Notes: generated from the sequence alone by a model not told the origin. 64,000 bases of DNA from Stutzerimonas stutzeri (GCF_000590475.1 NZ_CP007441.1:2734660-2798659); one strand, 5' to 3'; positions 44,558 to 53,760 are shown, counted from the stretch's first letter. Program-made: numbers and translations.

Positions 44558-45574
44558 CTAGCGAAATTGCGCCAGGAACCTCAGGTCGTTATCGAAGAAC
44601 AGGCGTAAGTCGTTGACGCCATAACGCAGCATGGCAAGCCGCTCGGCTCCCATACCGAAAGCGAAGCCTTGGTATTTTTCCGGATCGATACCGGACATGC
44701 GCAGCACATTTGGATGGACCATGCCGCAGCCCATCACCTCGAGCCAGCCGGTCTGTTTGCATACGCGACATCCCTTTCCGCTGCACATGACGCACTGCAT
44801 GTCCACTTCGGCAGACGGCTCGGTGAACGGAAAAAACGATGGACGGAAACGGACACCCAGCGGCTTTTCGAAGAACACCCGCAAGAACTGCTCGATGGTG
44901 CCCTTCAGGTCCGCAAAGCTGATGCTCTCATCGACGAGCAAGCCTTCGACCTGATGGAACATCGGCGAGTGGGTGATATCTGAATCACACCGGTAGACAC
45001 GACCCGGGCAGACGATCCTGATGGGTGGCTGCTGCGACTCCATAGTGCGCACCTGAACCGGCGAGGTATGGGTACGCAGAAGCATGTTGGCGTTGAAGTA
45101 AAAGGTGTCATGCATCGCCCGGGCCGGATGGTGGCCTGGGATATTGAGCGCTTCGAAGTTGTGGTAGTCGTCTTCGACCTCCGGGCCCTCGGCAACGCTG
45201 TAACCGATATGACTGAAGAACTGCTCGATCCGCTCAAGCGTACGCGTTACCGGATGCAGCCCACCGGAGACCTCCCCCCTGCCAGGTAAGGTCACGTCGA
45301 TCCGCTCAGCGGCCAGCTTGGCACTCAAGGCAGCCTGTTCAAGATCTGCCTTCCTGGCATTCAATTCGTTCTGGACTTGACTCTTCGCAGCGTTGATCAG
45401 CGCACCCGCTTTAGGACGCTCCTCCGCGGAGAGCTTGCCCAGGGTTTGCATGACCTGGGTCAGCTCGCCCTTCTTGCCGAGATACTGAACCCGGATCTGC
45501 TCCAGGGCATTGATGTCTTGACTATGTTGCACCGCCTCAAGCGCTTGCGAGACCAGTGCATCCAGGTTTTCCAT
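44558..45574 (-). CDS. pheS: Phenylalanine-tRNA ligase alpha subunit
   Basis: The start at 45574 (MENLDALVSQALEAV, GGAGG upstream) gives the standard 338 residues. An N-terminal coiled coil (about 1-90) binds tRNA. The class II catalytic domain shows motif 2 (VYRCDSDITHSPMFHQVEGLLV) and motif 3 (GFAFGMGAERLAMLRYG). Four cysteines in QCVMCSGKGCRVCKQTGW form an insertion typical of pseudomonad-type PheS. It charges tRNA-Phe together with PheT. Hairpins lie upstream between rplT and this gene. Confidence 0.97.
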   Translation of the reverse strand: MENLDALVSQALEAVQHSQDINALEQIRVQYLGKKGELTQVMQTLGKLSAEERPKAGALINAAKSQVQNELNARKADLEQAALSAKLAAERIDVTLPGRGEVSGGLHPVTRTLERIEQFFSHIGYSVAEGPEVEDDYHNFEALNIPGHHPARAMHDTFYFNANMLLRTHTSPVQVRTMESQQPPIRIVCPGRVYRCDSDITHSPMFHQVEGLLVDESISFADLKGTIEQFLRVFFEKPLGVRFRPSFFPFTEPSAEVDMQCVMCSGKGCRVCKQTGWLEVMGCGMVHPNVLRMSGIDPEKYQGFAFGMGAERLAMLRYGVNDLRLFFDNDLRFLAQFR

Positions 45575-45669
45575 GTACAACCTCCAGAGGTTCTTGCAGA
45601 ACCGCACCAGGCGAGCAACGCGTGGGCTTTGGCCAGATGCATTTTTGCAAATGCCCCTTCAGATACGAA

Positions 45670-45700
45670 ATAGGGGAAGAGCGCAAGGCTCTTCCCCTAT
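45670..45700 (-). terminator. Perfect 13-bp hairpin between rplT and pheS
   Basis: ATAGGGGAAGAGC (45670-45682) and GCTCTTCCCCTAT (45688-45700) enclose a five-base loop. Only TTT follows on the minus strand, so termination would be partial; it may separate ribosomal-protein and pheST expression or act as an attenuator. A second small hairpin (GGTTCT-GCA-AGAACC) lies just before pheS. Confidence 0.6.
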
Positions 45701-45740
45701 CGGTGACGCTACGAATCCGAGGATTCGATTGTCGATGGGC

Positions 45741-46097
45741 TTAGGCCAGAGAAGCTTTGGCTTTTTCGACAATCGCAGCAAAAGCTGCTTTTTCGTTCAC
45801 TGCCAACTCGGCCAGAACCTTACGGTCGATCTCGATGGCTGCTTTTTTTAGACCAGCGATGAAACGGCTGTAGGACAGACCGTTTACACGAGCGCCAGCG
45901 TTGATACGAGCGATCCAAAGAGCGCGGAACTGACGCTTCCGCTGACGGCGGTCACGGTAGGCATACTGGCCAGCCTTGATCACTGCCTGCTTGGCAACAC
46001 GGAACACGCGCGAGCGAGCGCCGTAGTAGCCTTTAGCGAGTTTCAGAATTTTCTTGTGACGGCGACGAGCGACGACGCCACGCTTAACACGAGCCAT
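45741..46097 (-). CDS. rplT: 50S ribosomal protein L20
   Basis: The 118-residue L20 sequence is unmistakable (ARVKRGVVARRRHKKILKLA, then RQRKRQFRALWIARINAGAR). L20 binds 23S rRNA early in assembly and in enterobacteria represses the infC-rpmI-rplT operon by binding its mRNA; I did not identify such a site here. It follows rpmI by 27 bases. Confidence 0.98.
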   Translation of the reverse strand: MARVKRGVVARRRHKKILKLAKGYYGARSRVFRVAKQAVIKAGQYAYRDRRQRKRQFRALWIARINAGARVNGLSYSRFIAGLKKAAIEIDRKVLAELAVNEKAAFAAIVEKAKASLA

Positions 46098-46124
46098 GAG
46101 TTATTCCTCTGAGTCTTGACCGAA

Positions 46125-46319
46125 TTAACGAACGCGCAGCATGCGCTCTACTTTTGCGTTATCAGACGGGTGCATCAGAGATGTACCACGCAGCTGACGC
46201 TTACGCTTGGTAGACATTTTGGTCAGGATGTGGCTCTTGAAAGCGTGCTTGTGCTTGTAGCCATTCGCCGTCTTTTTGAAGCGCTTCGCAGCGCCGCTTT
46301 TAGTCTTCATCTTTGGCAT
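46125..46319 (-). CDS. rpmI: 50S ribosomal protein L35
   Basis: The 64-residue product (MPKMKTKSGAAKRFKKTANG...) is a typical, very basic L35. It lies between infC and rplT in the conserved operon, 62 bases after infC. Confidence 0.98.
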   Translation of the reverse strand: MPKMKTKSGAAKRFKKTANGYKHKHAFKSHILTKMSTKRKRQLRGTSLMHPSDNAKVERMLRVR

Positions 46320-46381
46320 GTTCGGTACTCCACAGTGTGGGTGATTTCAAATAACCGCAAGGCCTGCCAGTGCCCTGGTGG

Positions 46382-46927
46382 TTACTTTTTCTTCTTGGGA
46401 GCGATGACCATGATCAGCTGGCGTCCTTCCATCTTTGGATGCTGTTCGACCGAACCGTATTCAGCCAGGTCACCTTCGACCCGCTTCAACAGTTCCATCC
46501 CCAACTCCTGATGCGCCATCTCACGGCCGCGGAATCTCAACGAAACCTTGGCCCTGTCCCCGTCACTCAGGAAACGTACCAGGTTGCGTAGCTTGACCTG
46601 GTAGTCGCCCTCTTCCGTCCCTGGACGAAACTTTACTTCTTTAACCTGGATCTGCTTCTGGTTCTTCTTCGCTGCAGCGACCTGCTTCTTCTTTTCAAAG
46701 AGGTGCTTGCCGTAATCCATGATCCGGCATACAGGAGGAACCGCGTCGGCGGAAATTTCCACCAGATCCAACTTGGCTTCTTCAGCTATACGAAGCGCTT
46801 CATCAATCGAGACGATGCCAACCTGCTCGCCATCAGCACCAATCAAACGGACCTCACGAGCCGAGATATTCTCGTTGATCGGGGCCTTGGGTGCAGCTCG
46901 TTTATCCTGTCTCATTTCACGCTTAAT
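46382..46927 (-). CDS. infC: Translation initiation factor IF-3, AUU start
   Basis: I start the gene at ATT 46927, giving 181 residues beginning (M)KREMRQDKRAAPKAPINENI. GGAG lies eight bases before this ATT. The ATG two codons earlier overlaps the thrS stop and would be only two bases from GGAG. AUU is the known IF-3 start codon in E. coli and pseudomonads, where it makes IF-3 limit its own synthesis by rejecting non-canonical starts. The N-domain, the Lys-rich linker (EKKKQVAAAKKNQKQIQ) and the C-domain (GREMAHQELGMELL) are all present. Confidence 0.95.
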   Translation of the reverse strand: MKREMRQDKRAAPKAPINENISAREVRLIGADGEQVGIVSIDEALRIAEEAKLDLVEISADAVPPVCRIMDYGKHLFEKKKQVAAAKKNQKQIQVKEVKFRPGTEEGDYQVKLRNLVRFLSDGDRAKVSLRFRGREMAHQELGMELLKRVEGDLAEYGSVEQHPKMEGRQLIMVIAPKKKK

Positions 46928-46932
46928 AGTCA

Positions 46933-48855
46933 TTACTCCAATTCTTGGCGACCACGCCGGGAAACCGCTTGTGTCAGCAGCTGCGCAAAGTCATCTAGGG
47001 GCATGGAGCCCAGATCGACGCCTTCACGGGTGCGCACAGCAACGGCTCGTGTCTCTACTTCCCTGTCTCCGATAACCAAGAGATAGGGAACCTTGAGCAA
47101 GGTATGCTCGCGGATTTTAAAGCCGATCTTTTCGTTTCTCAAGTCGGACTTGGCACGGAAGCCGCTTTGGTTGAGTGTTTTCTCCACTTCCAGTGCGAAA
47201 TTTGCCTGTTTGTCGGTGATATTCATCACCACGGCCTGAGTCGGTGCCAGCCAGGCTGGGAATGCGCCTTCGTAGTGCTCGATCAGAATCCCGATGAAAC
47301 GCTCAAACGACCCGAGAATGGCTCGGTGCAACATGACTGGATGCTGACGGTCATTGTTCTCACTGACGTATTCGGCGCCAAGTCGGATCGGCAAGTTGAA
47401 GTCCAGCTGCAGGGTACCGCACTGCCAGACACGCCCCAGGCAATCCTTCAGGGAAAACTCGATCTTCGGGCCATAGAAGGCACCCTCACCCGGTTGCAGG
47501 TCGTATGGCAGTCCGGCACTGTCGAGCGCCGCCGCTAGCGCCGCTTCGGCGCGATCCCAGAGCTCATCGGAGCCAACACGTTTTTCGGGTCGTGTAGAGA
47601 GCTTCAGCTCGATGTCCTGGAAACCGAAATCCGCATAAACCGCCTGGGTCAGCTTGATAAACGCTGCCGACTCGGACTGCATCTGCTCTTCGGTACAGAA
47701 AATATGCGCGTCGTCCTGAGTAAAACCACGCACCCGCATGATGCCGTGCAGCGCACCCGACGGCTCGTTACGGTGACAGGCACCGAATTCAGCCAGGCGC
47801 AGCGGCAGCTCGCGATAGCTCTTCAAGCCTTGGTTGTACACTTGCACATGGCAGGGGCAGTTCATCGGCTTGATCGCGTAATCGCGGCTTTCCGACTCGG
47901 TGGTGAACATGTTTTCCGCATAGTTTGCCCAGTGACCGGACTTCTCCCACAGGCTGCGATCAACAACCTGAGGTGTGCGAATTTCCTGGTAGCCGTTCTC
48001 ACGCTGCACCACGCGCATGTATTGCTCGAGCACTTGGTACAGGGTCCAGCCATTTGGATGCCAGAACACCATGCCAGGCGCTTCTTCCTGGGTATGGAAC
48101 AGGTCCAGGCGCTTGCCGATCTTGCGATGGTCGCGCTTCTCGGCCTCTTCAATGCGCTGGATGTAGGCCGCAAGCTGCTTCTTATCCGCCCATGCGGTGC
48201 CATAGACACGTTGCAGCTGTTCGTTCTTCGCATCGCCACGCCAGTAGGCGCCGGACAGCTTGGTAAGCTTGAAAGACTTGAGGAAGCGGGTATTCGGCAC
48301 ATGCGGGCCACGGCACATGTCGACGTACTCTTCGTGGTAATACAGCCCCATCGCCTCCTCGTCAGGCATGTCCTCGACCAGACGCAGCTTGTAATCTTCA
48401 CCGCGGGACTGGAACACCTCGATGACTTCAGAACGCGGCGTAACCTTCTTGACGACGTCGTATTCGGTGTCGATCAGCTCTTTCATGCGCTGCTCGATTG
48501 CAGCCATATCGTCCGGCGTAAACGGCCGCTCGAAGGCGATATCATAATAAAAGCCTTCGGCGATCACCGGGCCGATAACCATTTTCGCGGATGGATAAAG
48601 CTGCTTGACCGCATGCCCGACCAGGTGCGCACAGGAGTGGCGAATAATCTCCAGTCCCTCTTCATCCTTCGGTGTGATGATCTGCAGGCTCGCGTCGCTC
48701 TCGATCAGATCGCACGCATCGACCAGACGACCATCTACCTTGCCGGCAAGAGTGGCCTTGGCTAAGCCAGCGCCAATGGACTGAGCCACTTCAGCAACGG
48801 ATACCGGGTGATCGAACGAACGCTGACTACCGTCAGGAAGAGTAATGGTGGGCAT
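46933..48855 (-). CDS. thrS: Threonine-tRNA ligase
   Basis: The start at 48855 (GGAGG upstream) gives the standard 640 residues; the open frame extends further upstream without likeness to ThrS. Domains in order are TGS (MPTITLPDGSQRSF), the SAD editing domain with its HSCAHLVGHAV histidines, the class II catalytic core (MNCPCHVQVY zinc site, FGACHRNEPSGALHG, RAILGSFERFIG), and the C-terminal anticodon-binding domain. It charges tRNA-Thr in the cytoplasm. The stop is five bases before the infC ATT, so thrS and infC are coupled. Confidence 0.97.
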   Translation of the reverse strand: MPTITLPDGSQRSFDHPVSVAEVAQSIGAGLAKATLAGKVDGRLVDACDLIESDASLQIITPKDEEGLEIIRHSCAHLVGHAVKQLYPSAKMVIGPVIAEGFYYDIAFERPFTPDDMAAIEQRMKELIDTEYDVVKKVTPRSEVIEVFQSRGEDYKLRLVEDMPDEEAMGLYYHEEYVDMCRGPHVPNTRFLKSFKLTKLSGAYWRGDAKNEQLQRVYGTAWADKKQLAAYIQRIEEAEKRDHRKIGKRLDLFHTQEEAPGMVFWHPNGWTLYQVLEQYMRVVQRENGYQEIRTPQVVDRSLWEKSGHWANYAENMFTTESESRDYAIKPMNCPCHVQVYNQGLKSYRELPLRLAEFGACHRNEPSGALHGIMRVRGFTQDDAHIFCTEEQMQSESAAFIKLTQAVYADFGFQDIELKLSTRPEKRVGSDELWDRAEAALAAALDSAGLPYDLQPGEGAFYGPKIEFSLKDCLGRVWQCGTLQLDFNLPIRLGAEYVSENNDRQHPVMLHRAILGSFERFIGILIEHYEGAFPAWLAPTQAVVMNITDKQANFALEVEKTLNQSGFRAKSDLRNEKIGFKIREHTLLKVPYLLVIGDREVETRAVAVRTREGVDLGSMPLDDFAQLLTQAVSRRGRQELE

Positions 48856-49048
48856 GGCGCCTCCTCTCCTAGTGGTGACCCCTACCAAAGGCCACGTGGG
48901 TTGGGATGAGCCAGGAAAGCGACCCGCCGAAATTACCTGCCGCACGTTGGCAGGAGCCCTGAGGCTGATCGACACGGACCGAACTCACTGGAAAATATGG
49001 ATCACGGATGCTTTCAGAAAGCCGCCGCGCTGACAAGCAAGGCATAAA

Positions 49049-49074
49049 AAAAGGGTCGCTAGCGCGACCCTTTT
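49049..49074 (-). terminator. Terminator of tRNA-Val
   Basis: AAAAGGGTCGC and GCGACCCTTTT form a perfect 11-bp stem ending in a T run on the minus strand, seven bases after the tRNA end. Confidence 0.9.
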
Positions 49075-49080
49075 CGGAAT

Positions 49081-49157
49081 TGGTAGGCACAATTGGATTC
49101 GAACCAACGACCCCCACCATGTCAAGGTGGTGCTCTAACCAACTGAGCTATGTGCCT
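49081..49157 (-). tRNA. tRNA-Val(GAC)
   Basis: A complete 77-nucleotide cloverleaf with acceptor stem AGGCACA/TGTGCCT, anticodon stem CCACC/GGTGG, loop TTGACAT (anticodon GAC), T-loop TTCGAAT and an encoded CCA. Confidence 0.96.
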
Positions 49158-49325
49158 CCGATGGACGCGCATTTTAGAGATACGCCTGAGAGAGTCAAGC
49201 GATTTTTTCGCTAAGCCACTGATATACGTAATTTTTGGTTTCCGAAAGGTCTCTGGCGCCGCTATGGCATCGGAAGGCTTGTAGAGATAGCATCGGCGTC
49301 AAATATTCAAAACAGGGCAAACAGA

Positions 49326-50609
49326 ATGTCGCACACCCCCTACCCGTCGTCCTACTACGCAGCCTCGGCGAATCCGGCGCCAGATCGCGCCGCGTTAGGC
49401 TGCGATATCGAGACTGACGTCTGCGTGATCGGTGCTGGCTACACTGGGCTGTCGACTGCGCTGTTCCTGCTTGAACAAGGCTTCCGCGTCATCGCTCTAG
49501 AGGCCGCAAAGGTCGGCTTCGGCGCCTCCGGACGCAATGGCGGGCAGATCGTCAACAGCTACAGCCGCGATATCGATACTGTCGAGCGCAGCGCCGGGAG
49601 TGACGAAGCGCGGCTGATCGGCGCGATGGCCTTCGAGGGTGGACGGATCATTCGCGAGCGCGTCGCGCGCTACGGCATCGACTGCGATCTTAAAAACGGG
49701 GGCGTGTTCGCCGCTTTCAACGCCAAGCAGATGCGCCATCTCGAAGCGCAGAAGAATCTTTGGGAGCGTTACGGCTACGATCAACTGGAAATGCTCGATA
49801 ACTCCGGCATTCGAAACGTCGTGGCTTGCGAGCGATACATTGGCGGCATGCTGGATCACGGCGGCGGACATATCCACCCGCTCAACCTTGCGCTGGGCGA
49901 AGCATTAGCGGTCGAATCGCTCGGTGGCGTCATCTACGAACAGAGCCCAGCGATTCGTATAGACCGAGGCAACACACCGCGAGTACACACCCAACATGGA
50001 CAGGTGACCGCTAAATTCGTGGTCGTCGCCGGAAATGCCTATCTAGGTGGACTGGTTCCAGAGCTGGCAGCCAAATCCATGCCCTGCGGCACTCAGGTCA
50101 TCGCCACAGAGCCGCTCGAACCTGAGCTCGCGGCGACGCTGCTGCCGCAGGATTACTGCGTCGAGGACTGCAATTATTTGTTGGACTACTTTCGCCTTTC
50201 CGCCGACAAACGTTTGATCTATGGGGGCGGAGTGGTTTATGGCGCCCGCGATCCGGCCGATATTGATTCGATCATTCGGCCGAAAATGCTCCAAACGTTT
50301 CCGCAGTTGCAAGGCATCAAAACGGAGTTCGCCTGGACCGGCAATTTTCTAATGACGCTATCGCGTTTACCTCAGGTCGGGCGGCTCGATGGCAATCTCT
50401 ACTATTCACAAGGCTGCAGTGGTCACGGGGTCACCTATACCCATGTCGCAGGGAAAGTCATCGCCGAAGCCTTGCGAGGACAGGCCGAGCGCTTCGATGC
50501 TTTTGCCAGTTTGCCGCATTATCCATTCCCCGGAGGACAGGCATTCAGCGCACCACTGAGCGCACTGGGTGCGCTCTACTACAGCCTGCGCGACAAAATC
50601 GGCTTTTGA
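49326..50609 (+). CDS. FAD-dependent oxidoreductase, gamma-glutamylputrescine oxidase-like
   Basis: The 427-residue protein is of the DAO family. The FAD Rossmann motif is near residue 32 (VCVIGAGYTGLSTALFLLEQG), followed by GFGASGRNGGQIVNSYS, a signature of PuuB-type enzymes. The C-terminal SQGCSGHGVTYTHVAGKVIAE closes the FAD site. The N-terminal PYPSSYYAAS is also typical of the PuuB/OrdL group. Such enzymes oxidise gamma-glutamylputrescine or related amines, releasing hydrogen peroxide. No other putrescine gene is adjacent, so the substrate is uncertain. It stands alone between tRNA-Val and a leftward lipoprotein pair. Confidence 0.85.
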   Translation: MSHTPYPSSYYAASANPAPDRAALGCDIETDVCVIGAGYTGLSTALFLLEQGFRVIALEAAKVGFGASGRNGGQIVNSYSRDIDTVERSAGSDEARLIGAMAFEGGRIIRERVARYGIDCDLKNGGVFAAFNAKQMRHLEAQKNLWERYGYDQLEMLDNSGIRNVVACERYIGGMLDHGGGHIHPLNLALGEALAVESLGGVIYEQSPAIRIDRGNTPRVHTQHGQVTAKFVVVAGNAYLGGLVPELAAKSMPCGTQVIATEPLEPELAATLLPQDYCVEDCNYLLDYFRLSADKRLIYGGGVVYGARDPADIDSIIRPKMLQTFPQLQGIKTEFAWTGNFLMTLSRLPQVGRLDGNLYYSQGCSGHGVTYTHVAGKVIAEALRGQAERFDAFASLPHYPFPGGQAFSAPLSALGALYYSLRDKIGF

Positions 50610-50613
50610 CGCG

Positions 50614-51564
50614 TCACCGAACGGGACATGACGGAAGCGCCTCGCAAGTGCTGGGCTCTTCGCCCCCCTTGGGTAACTCGGCCTTGAATCGCTCGTCCTC
50701 CGGTGCGAGTTGCCCCGCGCAAATGCGCGCTGCGGATGCCCGAGCACTGCATCCCTGCTCCGCCAATACCTGCGAAAGGTTAAACCAGCCAGGCGCGAAG
50801 GAATTGTCACGTTGAACACTCGTCCGCAGGGCGCGCTCCGCTGCACGCTTATCGCCCTGTGCGTACCGAGCGTTGGCCAGCACGAACCAAGACAAGCCAC
50901 TCGACCAATGTTCCGCAGCCGTTTCGTAGGCGGTTAGCGCCGCCCCACCGTGCCCGGTTTGCTCAAGGTCATTCGCAGCCTCCAGCCAGACCGTTTCCTG
51001 GGCGGTTCGCGGCAGTCGATCAGGCGGAACCGTTACCACTGCCCACCGCTTGCCCTTGGCCCAGCTGCGCTCGAACTGACGAAAACTTCCGGTCCAGCGC
51101 CGGGTGGTCCCGGACCGCAGCACAAGCGTCTGATCTGTCAGGTCGTATCCCACCACAACTGCAAAATGCCATTGAGGCCAGCGATCGAAGGCAAGGTTCT
51201 GCAGGACCAAAACAGGATTTCCTGCCGCAACCTCGGAGAGCACCGATTCCAGCCGAGGCTCCAATGGATAGACCAGCAGATCGTGCGCGCGGGCAGCAGC
51301 CACCATCTCAATCTGCAAACTGCCCTTGCGCTGCGGAAGATAAACCCGCTTGACGAGCTGGTCCGGTCCCGTATCGATGCCACGCTGGACAAGCATCGTG
51401 GCAAGCGCAGCCGGCCCGCACTGATAGTCTTCCTGCGGGAAGAACGGAACTTCTACTAGCTCAACCCGCTCAGGAAGTCCGGCAGACCCAACCGGAACGA
51501 TTGGAGACCGCGCGCACCCCCCGAGAGCGAAGACCGCAAACAGCAGGATTAGTCGATGTATCAA
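50614..51564 (-). CDS. PA2778-type cysteine-peptidase lipoprotein with TPR region
   Basis: The 316-residue protein has a lipoprotein signal ending FALGGC. A C39-like papain-fold domain follows (about 35-180): VPFFPQEDYQCGPAALATML holds the catalytic Gln and Cys and RWPQWHFAVVVGYD the His. Residues about 190-280 form two or three TPR-like helical repeats (ALTAYETAAEHW, RAAERALRTSVQRDNSFAPGW). It should act in the periplasm, facing the membrane. Its start overlaps the end of the PA2779-type gene by four bases, and the two families usually occur together. The peptidase substrate is unknown to me. Confidence 0.88.
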   Translation of the reverse strand: MIHRLILLFAVFALGGCARSPIVPVGSAGLPERVELVEVPFFPQEDYQCGPAALATMLVQRGIDTGPDQLVKRVYLPQRKGSLQIEMVAAARAHDLLVYPLEPRLESVLSEVAAGNPVLVLQNLAFDRWPQWHFAVVVGYDLTDQTLVLRSGTTRRWTGSFRQFERSWAKGKRWAVVTVPPDRLPRTAQETVWLEAANDLEQTGHGGAALTAYETAAEHWSSGLSWFVLANARYAQGDKRAAERALRTSVQRDNSFAPGWFNLSQVLAEQGCSARASAARICAGQLAPEDERFKAELPKGGEEPSTCEALPSCPVR

Positions 51565-51962
51565 CGGTTGATGCAGTTGACGAAGTTGAAGATGTTAGTC
51601 GCGCAAAGCAGGTCGGTAATGATGAAGATCACCAGGAACAGAACGATGATCCCGACCACCCCAGCACCGGCTGGCGCCTGATCCAGTTGCTGATTGAATT
51701 GCGCGAGTTCCGCCGGTGTCAGGCTGTTGATTCGCTGCTCAACCTGATCGCGCTCGACCCCCATCGATACCAATTTTTTCTGGACATCTTTATCTTCGAG
51801 CATCGTTAGCAACTGCTGGCGATCCACCTGCTGCTGTTGTTCGGCAATGATTTCAGGTGTACCAATCATCGCCGCCTGGGCCATTGGAATCTGCGCGAAC
51901 AGCATGAAATGCATCGCTGCCAATAGGGCGGCCACACGCTTCATCAGGGAAGAGTTGAACAT
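51561..51962 (-). CDS. PA2779-type small membrane protein
   Basis: The 133-residue protein starts at 51962 with AGGAG upstream. It has a signal peptide (about 1-30, ending MAQAAM), a periplasmic helical region with Gln-rich and Glu/Asp-rich parts (EQQQQVDRQQLLTMLEDKDVQKKLVSMG), and a C-terminal membrane helix (GVVGIIVLFLVIFIITDLL). The family is known as PA2779. It is coupled by a four-base overlap to the peptidase lipoprotein and may be its partner or substrate; this is inference. Confidence 0.87.
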   Translation of the reverse strand: MFNSSLMKRVAALLAAMHFMLFAQIPMAQAAMIGTPEIIAEQQQQVDRQQLLTMLEDKDVQKKLVSMGVERDQVEQRINSLTPAELAQFNQQLDQAPAGAGVVGIIVLFLVIFIITDLLCATNIFNFVNCINR

Positions 51963-52133
51963 GGCGGAACTCCTTATCTTTTTGTTCGGTAGCCAGTGCA
52001 GTTAGCGACGGGCCGTCAGAAGTAAGACGAGGCACTGTTCCACCGGTTCCCTACACGCTATGGTTTAGACCTCGAGCGGCTCTGACCTCCAAGAAGCCTT
52101 AGCCGATAACCCATCTCGTTAAAGGAGACCAAC

Positions 52134-52439
52134 ATGCGAGCCAGCCGCCTGATTGCAGTGATGTGGTGCGGTTCCATTCTGCTCGGCTGCCAATCATCGC
52201 CATCCGAACAGGCGCAAGCACCTCAGAACGCAACCAACCGGTGCACCGCGTCTGCTATAGAGAAGCTCGTCGGGGAGCAGGCGACTCCAGCGCTGCTCGA
52301 TCAGGCGCGCCGGGAAAGCGGAGCCTCCGTCGCACGCATTCTCAGGCCTGGAGATGTGGTGACTCTCGAATATAACGCCGGCCGACTGAACCTGATGACC
52401 GACGATGCGTTGAAAATCCAGCAAATCAATTGCGGCTAA
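52134..52439 (+). CDS. I78-family peptidase-inhibitor lipoprotein
   Basis: The 101-residue product has a lipoprotein signal ending ILLGC (Cys19) and a C-terminal I78 inhibitor domain (about 37-100: CTASAIEKLVGEQATPALLDQARRESG, then VARILRPGDVVTLEYNAGRLNL). I78 proteins are small relatives of potato-inhibitor-I-like inhibitors of serine proteases such as elastase and subtilisin. As a lipoprotein it would protect the envelope. AAAGGAG precedes the start. It is divergent from the peptidase pair on the left. Confidence 0.9.
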   Translation: MRASRLIAVMWCGSILLGCQSSPSEQAQAPQNATNRCTASAIEKLVGEQATPALLDQARRESGASVARILRPGDVVTLEYNAGRLNLMTDDALKIQQINCG

Positions 52440-52538
52440 TCGACACGCTTCGATGAGCGACCCGCAATCAGGCGGGCGGTCAAGCGAAACGACCGCAGCC
52501 AGACGGGCAGACCGCAGCGAAGCCCGCCTGGCGACAGC

Positions 52539-53570
52539 TCAGTGCGCCACCGCCCTGCGGGTTCGCAGACTGGTTGCAGAGAAGGACTTCGGCGGGGCTA
52601 GCAAGAAATACAAGTCGTAGCGCTTGATAACCACTTGCGCCAGTAACGGCGCCGCGAGCCCGGTCAGAGTTCCAAGCAGCAGGTGCGCCGGGATCGAATC
52701 GATGCCCAGGAAGCTGCTGAGAATCACCCGAACCCCGCTTCCAGCGAGAATGTGCATCAGGTAAATAGTCATCGAAGAAGCGCCGACGAAAAGCAACCAT
52801 TCGATACGAATCCGGCCCAACCACATCGATAGCGACACCACGAAAAGGATCGAAATGGTTGCAAGCGCAAGTACGGGCAAGCCACCGACTTCCCAGTTCA
52901 AACCAAAGGTAATGTGGAACAGGTACTGACCAACCACGAATAGCGACCCGAGCAACCAAGTGAGCGGAACATAACGAGTGAGGAAATAGGCCTTGATCTC
53001 GTTGAACCAGACGCCGAGCGCAAAAAATACCGCATTGCCGAAGATGAACCTGCCGATATTACCCATCGCCAGATCCTGCTTGAACACATAAAACGCACCG
53101 AACGCCAACAATATGGGAAGAAAGTAACGGCGATCCGCCTTGGCGTAGACGAACGAACAGACCACAAACACCAGAAACAGCGCATAGAGAAACCAGAACT
53201 GCGCTCGCGGTGACCAGAGCAGCGAAAACACCTGCCCTAACGTGACTTCACCATTGGTGTAGTTCGACAGCATCACTTCGATCAGGCCTTGCAACAGGGA
53301 CCACACGATGAAGGGGTAGACGACCGTGTCCACCTTGTTGACGATCAGCCCGGTCGTCCCGCGCTTAATCAGCGAGTCGTAGAAGAACAAGCCCGACAAA
53401 AAGAAAAACAGCGGCATGTGGAAGCTATAGATGATGCTGTCGACGAGAAGATAGGTACCCTCTTCCATCGGCAAACCGGCGTTGAACACCCCGCGCGCGA
53501 CATGCCCGTAGACGACCAAGATGATTCCGATGGCTTTGGCGTAATCGACCCAGGCGTTTCTCTCCTGCAT
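52539..53570 (-). CDS. Acyltransferase 3 family membrane protein
   Basis: The ATG at 53570 (AAGGAG upstream) gives 343 residues with about ten membrane helices. The family signature is at the start: WVDYAKAIGIILVVYGHVARG with the catalytic His, and SFHMPLFFFLSGLFF. Members transfer acyl groups (often acetyl or succinyl) to sugars of lipopolysaccharide, capsule or other surface molecules in the inner membrane. Its acceptor is unknown. It is a single gene with no polysaccharide genes next to it. Confidence 0.88.
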   Translation of the reverse strand: MQERNAWVDYAKAIGIILVVYGHVARGVFNAGLPMEEGTYLLVDSIIYSFHMPLFFFLSGLFFYDSLIKRGTTGLIVNKVDTVVYPFIVWSLLQGLIEVMLSNYTNGEVTLGQVFSLLWSPRAQFWFLYALFLVFVVCSFVYAKADRRYFLPILLAFGAFYVFKQDLAMGNIGRFIFGNAVFFALGVWFNEIKAYFLTRYVPLTWLLGSLFVVGQYLFHITFGLNWEVGGLPVLALATISILFVVSLSMWLGRIRIEWLLFVGASSMTIYLMHILAGSGVRVILSSFLGIDSIPAHLLLGTLTGLAAPLLAQVVIKRYDLYFLLAPPKSFSATSLRTRRAVAH

Positions 53571-53760
53571 CAGGTTTCTCCTTGTTATGACCAGACACAT
53601 CACCGCCACATCTGGCGCAGACGGGAAAGGTAGACAATGAAAAACCTGATCAGTTTATTGCCAGCGCCGAGCCACCCACCCCGCCCGACGTGATGCAGGG
53701 ACCAGCGGTGAGCCCGGCCGAATGCGCCGACTCCTGGACGGGGATTCAGGGGGCGCGCCT

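Noticed and set aside
46927..46933. ATG start for infC
   Set aside because: It overlaps the thrS stop and stands two bases from GGAG; the ATT start has correct spacing and matches known IF-3 genes.
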